Source: Bacteroidales bacterium UBA5433
GTDB taxonomy: Bacteria; Bacteroidota; Bacteroidia; Bacteroidales; UBA932
Length of the DNA: 54,288 nt
Assembly: GCA_002427525.1 (NCBI GenBank)
Contig: DIRP01000027.1
Span: 1 to 54,288, forward strand
Direction of reading: 5' to 3'
The notes under the pieces were generated by a model. It searched no databases. It had not been told where the DNA came from and worked only from the letters and a program-made list of their open reading frames with translations. This document shows positions 1-7,800 of the stretch, one piece after another. The stretch's first letter is position 1, and each line of letters opens with the position of its first letter. The position numbers and the translations under genes were made by a program.

Positions 1-15
1 TCCGCAAAGGGGTTG

Positions 16-23
16 CAAAGATA
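16..23 (-). promoter_or_regulatory. -7 promoter element for a gene beyond the left edge
   Basis: On the minus strand this reads TATCTTTG, matching the Bacteroidota -7 consensus TAnnTTTG. A TTTG (CAAA on the plus strand, 42-45) lies 18 nt upstream, close to the usual 19-21. Transcription would run leftwards out of the window, so the gene served cannot be seen. Confidence 0.45.
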
Positions 24-76
24 AAGAGAAAATTGAAACTCCAAAACAAATTAAGCACTTTTTTCTCTTTAATCAG

Positions 77-151
77 GGTGAACGAGGGGATTCGAACCCC
101 CGACCTCTAGAGCCACAATCTAGCGCTCTAACCAACTGAGCTACGATCACC
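77..151 (-). tRNA. tRNA-His (anticodon GTG)
   Basis: Read on the minus strand this folds into a cloverleaf. The anticodon stem CTAGA/TCTAG encloses loop TTGTGGC, giving anticodon GTG (His). The T-loop is TTCGAAT, and an extra G at -1 faces C73, the identity mark of bacterial tRNA-His. The acceptor stem has one U-U mismatch at pairs 5-68. CCA is not encoded. The gene is preceded by its own promoter box. Confidence 0.96.
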
Positions 152-168
152 ATACTGTTTAGGGACTG

Positions 169-199
169 CAAAAGTAAAACAAAAAACGGAATCCGCAAT
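169..199 (-). promoter_or_regulatory. Promoter of tRNA-His
   Basis: The minus strand has TACTTTTG (plus 169-176) as a -7 box and ATTG (plus 196-199) 19 nt upstream as a near-consensus -33 element. The -7 box lies 17 nt upstream of the tRNA 5' end. Confidence 0.6.
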
Positions 200-201
200 G
201 T

Positions 202-885
202 TTAAAGACCCACCTTCCAGTCTTCTACAAGAAATATAAAACGGTACTCTATGCGTTCCCCTTGAATTTCCATGGGTAAAATTACGATTACCCGCTGACC
301 AATATCCCTTTTCCCTTCATAAAACAAGTGGTTGATACTCCACAAAGTAAAATTGTCCGGATCGTACCGGATATTATCAACGGGAATCAGGAAATCCGTT
401 ACCTTCCCTAAAGGATCCAGTATCGTAGGAAGTTGCTCCCGTTCTTTCTCAAAAAAATCAATTCCGTCATGAATAACCCGCAGCGTATCCATGTGCTGGT
501 TGACATAAGCGGCTTCTTCCCAGAAGACAACCAGAGAGTCCGCTGTTTTATTCTCAAGTACCAGCCCAAACCTTGTGTTGGATAATTTCCAGGTTGTTTT
601 TAAAAAAGGGGTCTCATATATATAACAGGTAGAGCCGTCCGGTTGTTCTGCCGTGGAAAACATCATGTCACGTACAGGGGGTGGCGGTGAACTGACAACA
701 TTCTGCAACCGTACCTTATATACACCCAAACGCGGACTCCCGCAAGCAACAAACAGAACAGCCACTACGACCACAAAAACTGCCGGCACTGGCATCCTTA
801 CAGCCCATTTCAATCCTGCCGGCACAACCGTTCGCCATCCCGGCCGTGCTGTTGCCTGTACTGCTTTCTTGACTTTCCTTTTCAT
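202..885 (-). CDS. Hypothetical membrane-anchored protein, probable lipoprotein
   Basis: I do not recognise this 227-residue family. After a Lys/Arg-rich N-terminus there is one strongly hydrophobic segment (about residues 33-47) ending in FVAC-GS, a plausible lipobox with Cys48. The rest looks like a soluble beta-rich domain with no motif I can name. ATG at 885 is preferred over the upstream TTG-type start at 936 because a TAnnTTTG box at 924-931 would fall inside the longer form. A start at 795 would give a short canonical lipoprotein signal and cannot be excluded. It is likely in the periplasm or on the inner face of the outer membrane. Function unknown. Confidence 0.72.
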   Translation of the reverse strand: MKRKVKKAVQATARPGWRTVVPAGLKWAVRMPVPAVFVVVVAVLFVACGSPRLGVYKVRLQNVVSSPPPPVRDMMFSTAEQPDGSTCYIYETPFLKTTWKLSNTRFGLVLENKTADSLVVFWEEAAYVNQHMDTLRVIHDGIDFFEKEREQLPTILDPLGKVTDFLIPVDNIRYDPDNFTLWSINHLFYEGKRDIGQRVIVILPMEIQGERIEYRFIFLVEDWKVGL

Positions 886-923
886 GCGGAGTTGCTTCTC
901 TGCTTTATGTTCGTTTATCTGTA

Positions 924-931
924 CAAAGATA
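924..931 (-). promoter_or_regulatory. -7 element for the putative lipoprotein gene
   Basis: The minus strand reads TATCTTTG, 38 nt upstream of the ATG at 885. No TTTG is found at the expected -33 spacing. Confidence 0.5.
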
Positions 932-980
932 ATCAAATCCGCTGCTACCCGGACACTTTTTTATAACAGCAAAAAAGAAT

Positions 981-988
981 TAAATTTG
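981..988 (+). promoter_or_regulatory. -7 element for pcm
   Basis: TAAATTTG matches TAnnTTTG and lies 29 nt before the pcm start codon. The -33 region is a T-run rather than TTTG. Confidence 0.45.
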
Positions 989-1017
989 TAATAGATTAAT
1001 TTGCAGGGGTTTTAATT

Positions 1018-1719
1018 ATGCTTTTCTCTTCAGCTAGTAAAAAATATATACTATTTCTGTTTTTACTCATAGGGACCCAACCGGCCTTATCCCAAAATTA
1101 CGAACGTTTGCGTAATAAGATGGTACGTGACCAAATAGTGGCCAGAGGCATAACCCACCGTTCTACCCTGCAGGCCATGCGCACTGTGGAGCGACACCTG
1201 TTTGTGGACAGTCAACTTGCCAACAAAGCTTATGAAGACAACCCGCTCCCTATCGGCCACGGTCAAACCATATCACAACCGTTCATTGTTGCTTATATGA
1301 CAAGCCTTGTAGAGCCCCGTCCCCATTTCAGGATTTTGGAAATTGGTACCGGATCCGGGTATCAGGCCGCCGTTCTGGCGGAAATTGCAGACTCGGTTTT
1401 TACCATGGAAATTATTCCCGAGCTGGGAGAAATCGCAGAGAAGCGATTGGAAGCACTGGGGTACGAGAACGTCCGGGTAATCGTAGGGGACGGATACCGG
1501 GGACTTCCGGAGAAAGCACCTTTCCATGCCATTGTGGTTACGGCCGGTGCCGAACATATTCCCCCACCCCTTTTAGAACAGCTTGCCGAAGGAGGAAAGA
1601 TGATCATACCCGTAGGCTCTCAGTTTGCGGTTCAGTACCTGATACTCATTGAAAAAAAGAAAGGACGCATCACCACAAAAAATATGATGCCGGTACGTTT
1701 TGTGCCCTTTACAAGATAG
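1018..1719 (+). CDS. pcm: Protein-L-isoaspartate O-methyltransferase, exported form
   Basis: Repairs age-damaged proteins by methylating L-isoaspartyl residues with S-adenosylmethionine (EC 2.1.1.77). The 233-residue product has the PIMT block GHGQTISQP (80-88), where the substrate-side loop lies, and the SAM-binding glycine motif LEIGTGSGYQ (107-116). Residues 1-26 form a clear Sec signal peptide (hydrophobic LFLFLL core, ending ALSQ), so this copy should act in the periplasm, unlike the cytosolic E. coli enzyme. It stands alone, with its own putative promoter at 981-988 and 83 nt before the next gene. The family call is firm; the location is inferred from the signal peptide. Confidence 0.95.
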   Translation: MLFSSASKKYILFLFLLIGTQPALSQNYERLRNKMVRDQIVARGITHRSTLQAMRTVERHLFVDSQLANKAYEDNPLPIGHGQTISQPFIVAYMTSLVEPRPHFRILEIGTGSGYQAAVLAEIADSVFTMEIIPELGEIAEKRLEALGYENVRVIVGDGYRGLPEKAPFHAIVVTAGAEHIPPPLLEQLAEGGKMIIPVGSQFAVQYLILIEKKKGRITTKNMMPVRFVPFTR

Positions 1720-1802
1720 CTGTTAGCTGTCTTACTGCCGGACAGGTTTGTAAATCACGCGTTTTTTCTATTTTTATTTCTTAAATCAATACTAGTGACG
1801 TT

Positions 1803-2246
1803 ATGAAAAAACTACTTTTATTATTTGTTTTGGGCATGTTCACTTTGCCCCTGGTAGCACAAGATGCCGCTAAAATTGAAGGCATTTGGTGGAATGAAGA
1901 AATGACAACTAAAATCCTTGTCGAGCTGAAAGATGGAAAATACATTGGTACCGTTGTTTATATGATTCCCGAAAAGTACAAAAACGGCGAATCACCCAAG
2001 GACGACAAGAATCCCGATCCGGCCCTGCAAAGCCGCCCTATCGTTGGTCTTCAGCTTCTGGACGGTTTTGTATTCAACAAGAAAAAGAACGAATGGAAAG
2101 ACGGCACCATTTACGACCCCCAATCCGGCAAAACGTATTCCTGTTTTATCAGAATGGAAAGCGACGACCTCATGAAGCTCCGCGGCTTTGTTGCCGGCAT
2201 GCGCGTGCTGGGCCGCACCTCACAATGGTTCCGCACCGAGCTGTAA
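1803..2246 (+). CDS. DUF2147 family exported protein
   Basis: A 147-residue protein with a signal peptide MKKLLLLFVLGMFTLPLVAQ and a single small beta-rich domain. The segment GIWWNEEMTTKILVELKDG near the N-terminus and the later LKLRGF-like stretch are typical of DUF2147, a lipocalin-like periplasmic family of unknown function. Length is normal for the family. No TAnnTTTG box is evident upstream, but the 83-nt gap leaves room for a promoter. Downstream comes the only long gap of the window. Role unknown. Confidence 0.85.
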   Translation: MKKLLLLFVLGMFTLPLVAQDAAKIEGIWWNEEMTTKILVELKDGKYIGTVVYMIPEKYKNGESPKDDKNPDPALQSRPIVGLQLLDGFVFNKKKNEWKDGTIYDPQSGKTYSCFIRMESDDLMKLRGFVAGMRVLGRTSQWFRTEL

Positions 2247-2352
2247 GCCTTCACTCCAGAGTAAGCGTAAGGCACTCAAATGCGTTTCTGTCCTAATGTC
2301 CGGTTCTGTAAAGGTCGGAATTGAAGGTAAAGTGCCCAAAATGAACATGGGA

Positions 2353-2457
2353 GCTGACACCAAAAGAAAAGGGGAACCTCGCACCCGAGGAGGGAGGGGC
2401 CCGGTTGCGAAGCGACAGCGTAGCAACTGGAGGCGTTTCCCGTTCTTTTGGTGCAGC
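2353..2457. repeat. Long imperfect inverted repeat / structured intergenic element
   Basis: This lies in the 339-base gap between DUF2147 and tRNA-Arg. The outer arms pair GCTG-CACCAAAAGAA (2353-2368, one bulged A) with TTCTTTTGGTG-CAGC (2443-2457). They continue with GGGAA/TTCCC (2372-2376 with 2437-2441) and CCTC/GAGG (2377-2380 with 2430-2433). An inner 8-bp hairpin pairs CCGGTTGC (2401-2408) with GCAACTGG (2423-2430); the G at 2430 can serve only one of these two stems. A purine-rich stretch 2381-2399 stays unpaired. It could be a palindromic dispersed repeat or a structured RNA. Open frames across it are not convincing genes. The rest of the gap (2247-2352, 2458-2521) shows nothing else I can name. 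Confidence 0.6.
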
Positions 2458-2521
2458 AACCGGCAAAATTAGTGCGACGCACTCAAGTTCTCCCAACCAA
2501 GCGCACCAAGTGTCATAAAAC

Positions 2522-2554
2522 AAAAAGGCTGCGGACATTCGTTTCCGCAGCCTT
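2522..2554 (-). terminator. Rho-independent terminator of tRNA-Arg
   Basis: A perfect 11-bp stem, AAGGCTGCGGA (2525-2535) with TCCGCAGCCTT (2544-2554), and an 8-nt loop. On the minus strand it is followed by a T-run (plus 2522-2526 is AAAAA), so it best ends transcription leaving tRNA-Arg leftwards. Confidence 0.8.
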
Positions 2555-2585
2555 GCTTCTTTACTTAGGTTCAGGTTTAATTGTG

Positions 2586-2659
2586 TGACCCAGGAGGGAC
2601 TCAAACCCCCGACTTTCAGAACCGGAATCTGACGTTCTATTCAACTGAACTACTGGGCC
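2586..2659 (-). tRNA. tRNA-Arg (anticodon CCG)
   Basis: The minus strand folds as a tRNA. The acceptor GGCCCAG pairs with CTGGGTC (one G-U), discriminator A. The anticodon stem TCAGA/TCTGA holds loop TTCCGGT, anticodon CCG (Arg). The T-loop is TTTGAGT. CCA is not encoded. Confidence 0.95.
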
Positions 2660-2675
2660 GTTTCTTAAGGGATGG

Positions 2676-2683
2676 CAAAGATA
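2676..2683 (-). promoter_or_regulatory. -7 element of tRNA-Arg
   Basis: The minus strand reads TATCTTTG, 16 nt upstream of the tRNA 5' end. It is divergent from the fabD box at 2713-2720. Confidence 0.55.
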
Positions 2684-2712
2684 CGCAGAATCTTCAACTT
2701 TGAAAAAAAATG

Positions 2713-2720
2713 TATATTTG
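2713..2720 (+). promoter_or_regulatory. -7 element of fabD, 4 nt before ATG
   Basis: TATATTTG matches TAnnTTTG and ends exactly 4 nt before the fabD ATG at 2725. Transcription would therefore start at or next to the start codon. No TTTG sits at the ideal -33 distance. Confidence 0.55.
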
Positions 2721-2724
2721 ACCT

Positions 2725-3597
2725 ATGAATGCATACGTATTTCCGGGCCAGGGTGCCCAATTTACCGGCATGGGAAAAGAGCTGTATGATGCTAATCCCA
2801 AAGCCAGAGCGCTTTTTGAAGAAGCCGACAAGGTGTTGGGTTTTTCTCTTTCCCACATCATGTTCACCGGGTCTGCAGAAGAATTAAAACAAACAAAAGT
2901 CACACAACCGGCTATTTATTTACACTCCGTAGCTGCCGCTGTTTGCCAGCCGGATTTCACGCCTCAAATGGCTGCCGGCCATTCTCTGGGAGAATTTTCT
3001 GCCCTCGCCGCTACAGGGGCCTTGTCGTTCCGGGAAGGACTGTTACTTGTAAGCGCAAGAGCACAAGCCATGCAGCTTGCCTGTGAAAAAGAGCCTTCTG
3101 CCATGGCTGCCATACTTAATCTGGCCGAGGAAAAAGTGGAAGAAATTTGTGAGCAGGTGCAGCAATCTGTCGGCATTGTCATTCCTGCCAACTACAACAG
3201 CCCGGGTCAGATAGTAATTTCCGGAACCGTGGAAGCTGTAGAACATGCCTGCCGTCTGATGAAAGAGGCCGGTGCCAAAAGAGCACTTATGCTTCCGGTA
3301 GGAGGTGCCTTTCATTCTCCGCTTATGGAAGGAGCCCGTCAATCGCTGGAAGCAGCCATTGACAATGCCCACCTGACAATACCTGTTTGTCCCGTATATC
3401 AAAATGTAGACGGGCTGCCTCATACAGACCCGGACATGATCAAGGAAAACCTGAAAAAACAACTCACTTCACCCGTCAGGTGGACACTGACCGTACGCAA
3501 TATGGTCTTTGACGGAGCCCGTACTTTTACCGAACTCGGCCCGGGAGAGGTGTTGACGGGATTGATAAAAAAGATTGCCCCTGAGCTATTTATTTAG
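2725..3597 (+). CDS. fabD: Malonyl-CoA:ACP transacylase
   Basis: Moves malonyl groups from CoA to acyl carrier protein for fatty acid synthesis (EC 2.3.1.39) in the cytoplasm. The 290-residue protein has the entry motif FPGQGAQ (6-12), the nucleophile elbow GHSLGE with Ser87, Arg112 that binds the malonyl carboxylate, and His197 in GGAFHSP that activates the serine. Length and order are those of a standard FabD. ATG at 2725 follows a TATATTTG box by 4 nt, suggesting a leaderless message. It is not next to other fab genes here; the next gene, 33 nt on, is an unrelated kinase with its own promoter. Confidence 0.97.
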   Translation: MNAYVFPGQGAQFTGMGKELYDANPKARALFEEADKVLGFSLSHIMFTGSAEELKQTKVTQPAIYLHSVAAAVCQPDFTPQMAAGHSLGEFSALAATGALSFREGLLLVSARAQAMQLACEKEPSAMAAILNLAEEKVEEICEQVQQSVGIVIPANYNSPGQIVISGTVEAVEHACRLMKEAGAKRALMLPVGGAFHSPLMEGARQSLEAAIDNAHLTIPVCPVYQNVDGLPHTDPDMIKENLKKQLTSPVRWTLTVRNMVFDGARTFTELGPGEVLTGLIKKIAPELFI

Positions 3598-3605
3598 TAT
3601 CTTTG
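3574..3605 (+). promoter_or_regulatory. Promoter of the APH/NahK-like kinase
   Basis: ATTG (3574-3577), a 20-nt spacer and TATCTTTG (3598-3605) fit the Bacteroidota pattern. The promoter overlaps the end of fabD and lies 25 nt before the ATG at 3631. Confidence 0.6.
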
Positions 3606-3630
3606 CAACCCTTTTGATCATTGGTCCAAC

Positions 3631-4779
3631 ATGACTGATACACAGTTGATTGTTTCACATTTCTGTATCCCGGAGCGTGTTACCCGGGTAGCTGCTCTGG
3701 GAGAAGGTTTCATAAACGATACATTCCTGGTAGAAACTTCCGAAAAGCAGAAATATATCCTGCAACGGAAGAACAGCTCCATTTTTCCCAACATACCGGG
3801 TATGATGGAAAACATCAGTAAAGTGACCCGGCATATTTTATCCAAAGGTGGAGTCACGTTCCGACTGGTAGCCACAAAAGAAGGCAAGTGGTACCACAAG
3901 GAGAGCCCGGGAACAAAAGCAGAAAGTGCAACGCCAGATGCAAAAGCCGGTAGTGCAACAAAACACGCAAAAACCGGCAGCGCCACACAATCCGATGAAT
4001 ATTGGGCCTGTTTTACGTTTATTCCGGATACTTTCACTTACGAGCATGCCGACAGCCTGGGACTGATTCAATCGGGAGGAGAAGGCGTTGGGTTGTTCCA
4101 TAGCCTGTTGTCTGATTTCCGGGGCGAGTTGGCAGATACCCTGCCCGGCTTTCACAACATCAGCTACCGGTTTGAGCAATTCTCCACAGCACTGGCTAAA
4201 AATCGTGCAGACCGGCTGCAGGAAGTACCTGAGCTGGTAGAAGAAGTTAACAGACGAAAAGTACAAATGGGTGCTTTCTGGCAGCTGGTACAAGACGGTA
4301 CTATCCCTAAAAGAATCAGCCACAACGACACCAAGCTCTCTAATTTTTTATTTGATAAAGACGGACAGGTGGTCTGTGCCATTGATCTGGACACCGTTAT
4401 GCAGGCAACTGTTCTGTTTGATTTTGGAGATGCCATTCGTTCCTATGCCAACCGGGTTCCGGAAGACCATCCGGATCTTACGGAAGTAGGTCTTGACCCG
4501 GAAAGATATACTGCATTTTCTACCGGATATTTGAGCAAGGCGGCCTGGTTTTTGTATGAACAAGAGAAAACCCAATTGGCATTTTCAGCTTTGTACATTA
4601 CTTACGAACAATTCCTCCGGTTTTTGATGGATTACATAGACGGTGATACTTATTACCGTATTCGTTATCCCAGCCACAACCTGGTACGCGCCCGCTCACA
4701 ACTTGCTCTGTTACAGAGCATGGAAGAGCAGTATCCTTTTATGCAACAAACACTATTGAAAATTTATAACACCCTTTAA
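3631..4779 (+). CDS. APH-fold small-molecule kinase, NahK-like, with internal tandem repeat
   Basis: A 382-residue phosphotransferase of the aminoglycoside-kinase fold. Related Bacteroidota proteins resemble N-acetylhexosamine 1-kinase, so an amino sugar is a likely but unproven substrate. The catalytic loop is HNDTKLSNFLF (231-241) with Asp233, and the metal-binding Asp lies in CAIDLDT (249-255). The N-terminal GEGFINDTF (25-33) is the glycine-rich nucleotide loop. Residues 93-122 are an insertion of three imperfect 9-residue repeats (K-A/T-E/G-SAT-xx-x) between YHK and YWACFTFI, where related proteins appear to run straight through. It has its own promoter. NifJ follows 24 nt later. I am sure of the fold, not of the substrate. 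Confidence 0.82.
   Translation: MTDTQLIVSHFCIPERVTRVAALGEGFINDTFLVETSEKQKYILQRKNSSIFPNIPGMMENISKVTRHILSKGGVTFRLVATKEGKWYHKESPGTKAESATPDAKAGSATKHAKTGSATQSDEYWACFTFIPDTFTYEHADSLGLIQSGGEGVGLFHSLLSDFRGELADTLPGFHNISYRFEQFSTALAKNRADRLQEVPELVEEVNRRKVQMGAFWQLVQDGTIPKRISHNDTKLSNFLFDKDGQVVCAIDLDTVMQATVLFDFGDAIRSYANRVPEDHPDLTEVGLDPERYTAFSTGYLSKAAWFLYEQEKTQLAFSALYITYEQFLRFLMDYIDGDTYYRIRYPSHNLVRARSQLALLQSMEEQYPFMQQTLLKIYNTL
3916..3996 (+). repeat. 27-bp tandem repeat, three copies, inside the kinase gene
   Basis: Three in-frame 27-bp units begin at 3916, 3943 and 3970. They encode KAESATPDA, KAGSATKHA and KTGSATQSD. Synonymous differences between the units (AGTGCAACG, AGTGCAACA, AGCGCCACA) show they have been diverging for some time. 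The unit length keeps the frame whatever the copy number. Confidence 0.8.
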
Positions 4780-4803
4780 TACATTTACATAAACCATTTT
4801 ACT

Positions 4804-7800
4804 ATGGCAAAAGAAAAAAAATTCATCACTTGTGATGGCAATTATGCGGCAGCTCACATTGGCTACCTTTTTAGTGAAGTTGCCGCCATTTACCCCATCA
4901 CTCCGTCATCCACCATGGCTGAATACGCCGATGAGTGGGCTGCTCACGGAAAAAAGAACCTTTTTGGAGAAACACTTAAAGTAGTGGAAATGCAAAGCGA
5001 AGGAGGTGCTGCCGGTGCAGTACACGGCGTACTGCAGTCAGGAGCCCTGGCTACTACTTTTACGGCTTCACAAGGTCTTTTGCTGATGGTTCCGAATATG
5101 TACAAGATTGCCGGAGAATTGCTTCCCACGGTATTCCACGTTTCGGCCCGTTCATTGGCAGCGCAGTCACTCTCTATTTTTGGAGACCACTCAGACGTAA
5201 TGGCTTGCCGTCAAACAGGATTTGCTTTGTTGGCATCAGGAAGTGTGCAGGAAGCTATGGATATGGCAGCCGTTGCCCATTTGTCTACCCTTAAATCCCG
5301 CGTACCTTTCCTTCATTTCTTTGACGGATTCCGGACTTCACACGAAATCCAGAAAATTGAGATGCTGGATTCCGAAGCACTCAAAAAAATGATCAGCACC
5401 AAATCGTTGGCAGGTTTCCGTGAAAGAGCACTTAACCCCAACGAGCCTGTTACACGCGGTACGGCACAAAACCCCGATGTGTATTTCCAGGCACGTGAAG
5501 CATCCAATCCGTTCTACGATGCCGTTCCCGACATTGTAGCCCGTTATATGGGAGAAATTTCGGAACTCACAGGCCGTTCCTACCTGCCATTCACCTACTA
5601 CGGAGATAGCAAGGCAGAACGTATTATCATTGCCATGGGTTCTGCATGTGATACCATTAAAGAAACGGTTGACCACCTGAACGAACAAGGAGAACGCGTA
5701 GGTATGGTATCGGTTCACCTGTACCGTCCTTTCTCTGCAAAATATTTCCTGCGGGTTATACCCAAGACTGTCAAGAGCATTGCTGTGCTTGATCGCACAA
5801 AAGAGCCCGGAGCACTTGGCGAACCGCTGTACATGGATGTTAAAAACATTTATGCAGACATCCCCAACGCCCCCGTTGTTGTTGGCGGACGCTACGGATT
5901 GTCTTCCAAAGACACCACTCCGGCTCAAATTCTATCTGTATTTGAAAATCTCGCCCGCAAAGAAGCTAAACACAACTTTACCATTGGTATCATAGACGAC
6001 GTAACCTTCAGGTCACTTCCGCTGAAAGAAGAAGTTTCCATTGCCAAACCGGGTACCTATGAATGCAAATTTTTTGGACTCGGCTCTGATGGTACGGTAG
6101 GTGCCAACAAGAATACTATTAAGATTATTGGAGATACCACCCCAAAATATTGCCAGGGTTACTTCCAGTACGACTCTAAAAAATCGGGAGGTTTTACCTG
6201 TTCGCACCTGCGCTTTGGCGACCTGCCCATCAACTCGCCTTACCTGGTAACCACCCCGGACTTTGTAGCTTGCCACGTACCCAACTACCTGCGCAAATAC
6301 GACGTTTTGAAAGGCATTAAGAAAGGCGGTACATTCCTGCTGAACAGCTTGTGGGATGCCGAAGAAACCAAAAAACAACTCCCCGATTTTGTTAAGCGGG
6401 TGCTTGCAGAAAAGAATATCAATTTCTACATCATCAATGCTACAAAAATTGCAGACGAAATTGGTCTGGGAGGACATACCAATACCATCTTGCAGTCTGC
6501 TTTCTTTAAGATTGCCAATGTAATACCTTACGAGCAGGCTGTTAAAGAAATGAAAGATGCCATTATAGCATCTTACGGCCTTAAAGGTGAAAAAGTGGTC
6601 AATATGAACTTTGCCGCCGTTGACCGTGGGGGCGAAATTGAAAAAGTAGAAATAGATCCCGCATGGAAAAACAATTCAGGCAAATTTGAGGCCCATACGC
6701 ACAACCGCCTGGCACCGGAATGGGTAAAACACGTAGCAGACGTAATCAATGCTCAGAACGGAGACGACCTGCCTATTAGCGTATTTACCGGTTACGAAGA
6801 CGGCACCATGCCTGCAGGCACTGCGGCTTATGAAAAACGCGACATTGCCGTATTTGTTCCCGAATGGACCGCTGAAAACTGCATCCAGTGTAATCAGTGT
6901 GTTTATGTGTGCCCCCATGCTGCCATCCGTCCGTTTGTTATGACAGATGAAGAAGGCGCCAAAGCTCCGGAAAGCGTAAAACGTGTAGCCGGGATTGGCC
7001 CCATCAAAGGACACACTTTTACTATACAAATAAGCCCCTTCGACTGTGTGGGTTGTGGAAACTGCGCCGATATTTGTCCTGCCAAAACCAAGGCCCTTAC
7101 CATGGTATTTGCAGAAACACAAAAGGCAGAGCAAGCCAACTTTGAATACCTGCATGCCAACATTGGTTATAAAGACACCCTGGTACCCAAGGATCAAAGT
7201 GTGAAAAACCTTGGGTTCACACAACCGTTGTTTGAATTCTCGGGCGCTTGCGCCGGTTGCGGTGAAACGCCTTACATCAAAACCCTCACCCAGCTCTTTG
7301 GTGACCACATGATGGTTGCCAATGCTACTGGTTGTTCTTCCATTTACGGAGCCTCGTTCCCCTCTTCTCCGTATTGCAAAGACCGCAACGGAAGGGGTCC
7401 CGCATGGGCCAATTCCCTGTTTGAAGACAACGCCGAATACGGTTTGGGAATGCACGTAGGTTCTGAACAAATCCGGGAAAAACTGGCCAACCTGATTGTA
7501 AAGGCACAAGAGGAAAAAGATGTCAGCGAAGAACTCAAATCTGTTTTTGCAGAGTACCTGCCTGTTCGCAACAATTTTGAACAGGCCGTAACGCTTGCAG
7601 AAAAGATGACACCCATGCTGGAAGGATCCAAACAGCAACTGTTGCGTGAGATTTACGACCTACGCGGGTACCTTACTCCCCGGTCCCAATGGATTATTGG
7701 TGGTGACGGATGGGCCTACGACATAGGCTACGGCGGTCTGGACCACGTCCTTGCCAGTGGCGAGAACGTAAACGTACTGGTACTGGATACCGAAGTATAT

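Noticed and set aside
23..70. 10-bp inverted repeat AAAGAGAAAA / TTTTCTCTTT with a 28-nt loop after tRNA-His
   Set aside because: It is A/T-rich with a long loop and no following T-run suited to a terminator; chance is likely in such sequence.
2188..2604. Several overlapping open frames of 67-103 codons in the intergenic gap
   Set aside because: They run on both strands through the inverted repeat and tRNA-Arg, have no start signals and look like Arg/Pro-rich noise.
3916..3996. Tandem repeat as a CRISPR or phase-variation tract
   Set aside because: The units are contiguous, in frame and without spacers; a 27-bp unit keeps the frame, so it cannot switch the gene off.
6676..7638. 320-codon open frame on the minus strand within nifJ
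   Set aside because: It lies wholly inside a certain nifJ gene covering the ferredoxin and TPP motifs, and its translation has no recognisable domain.
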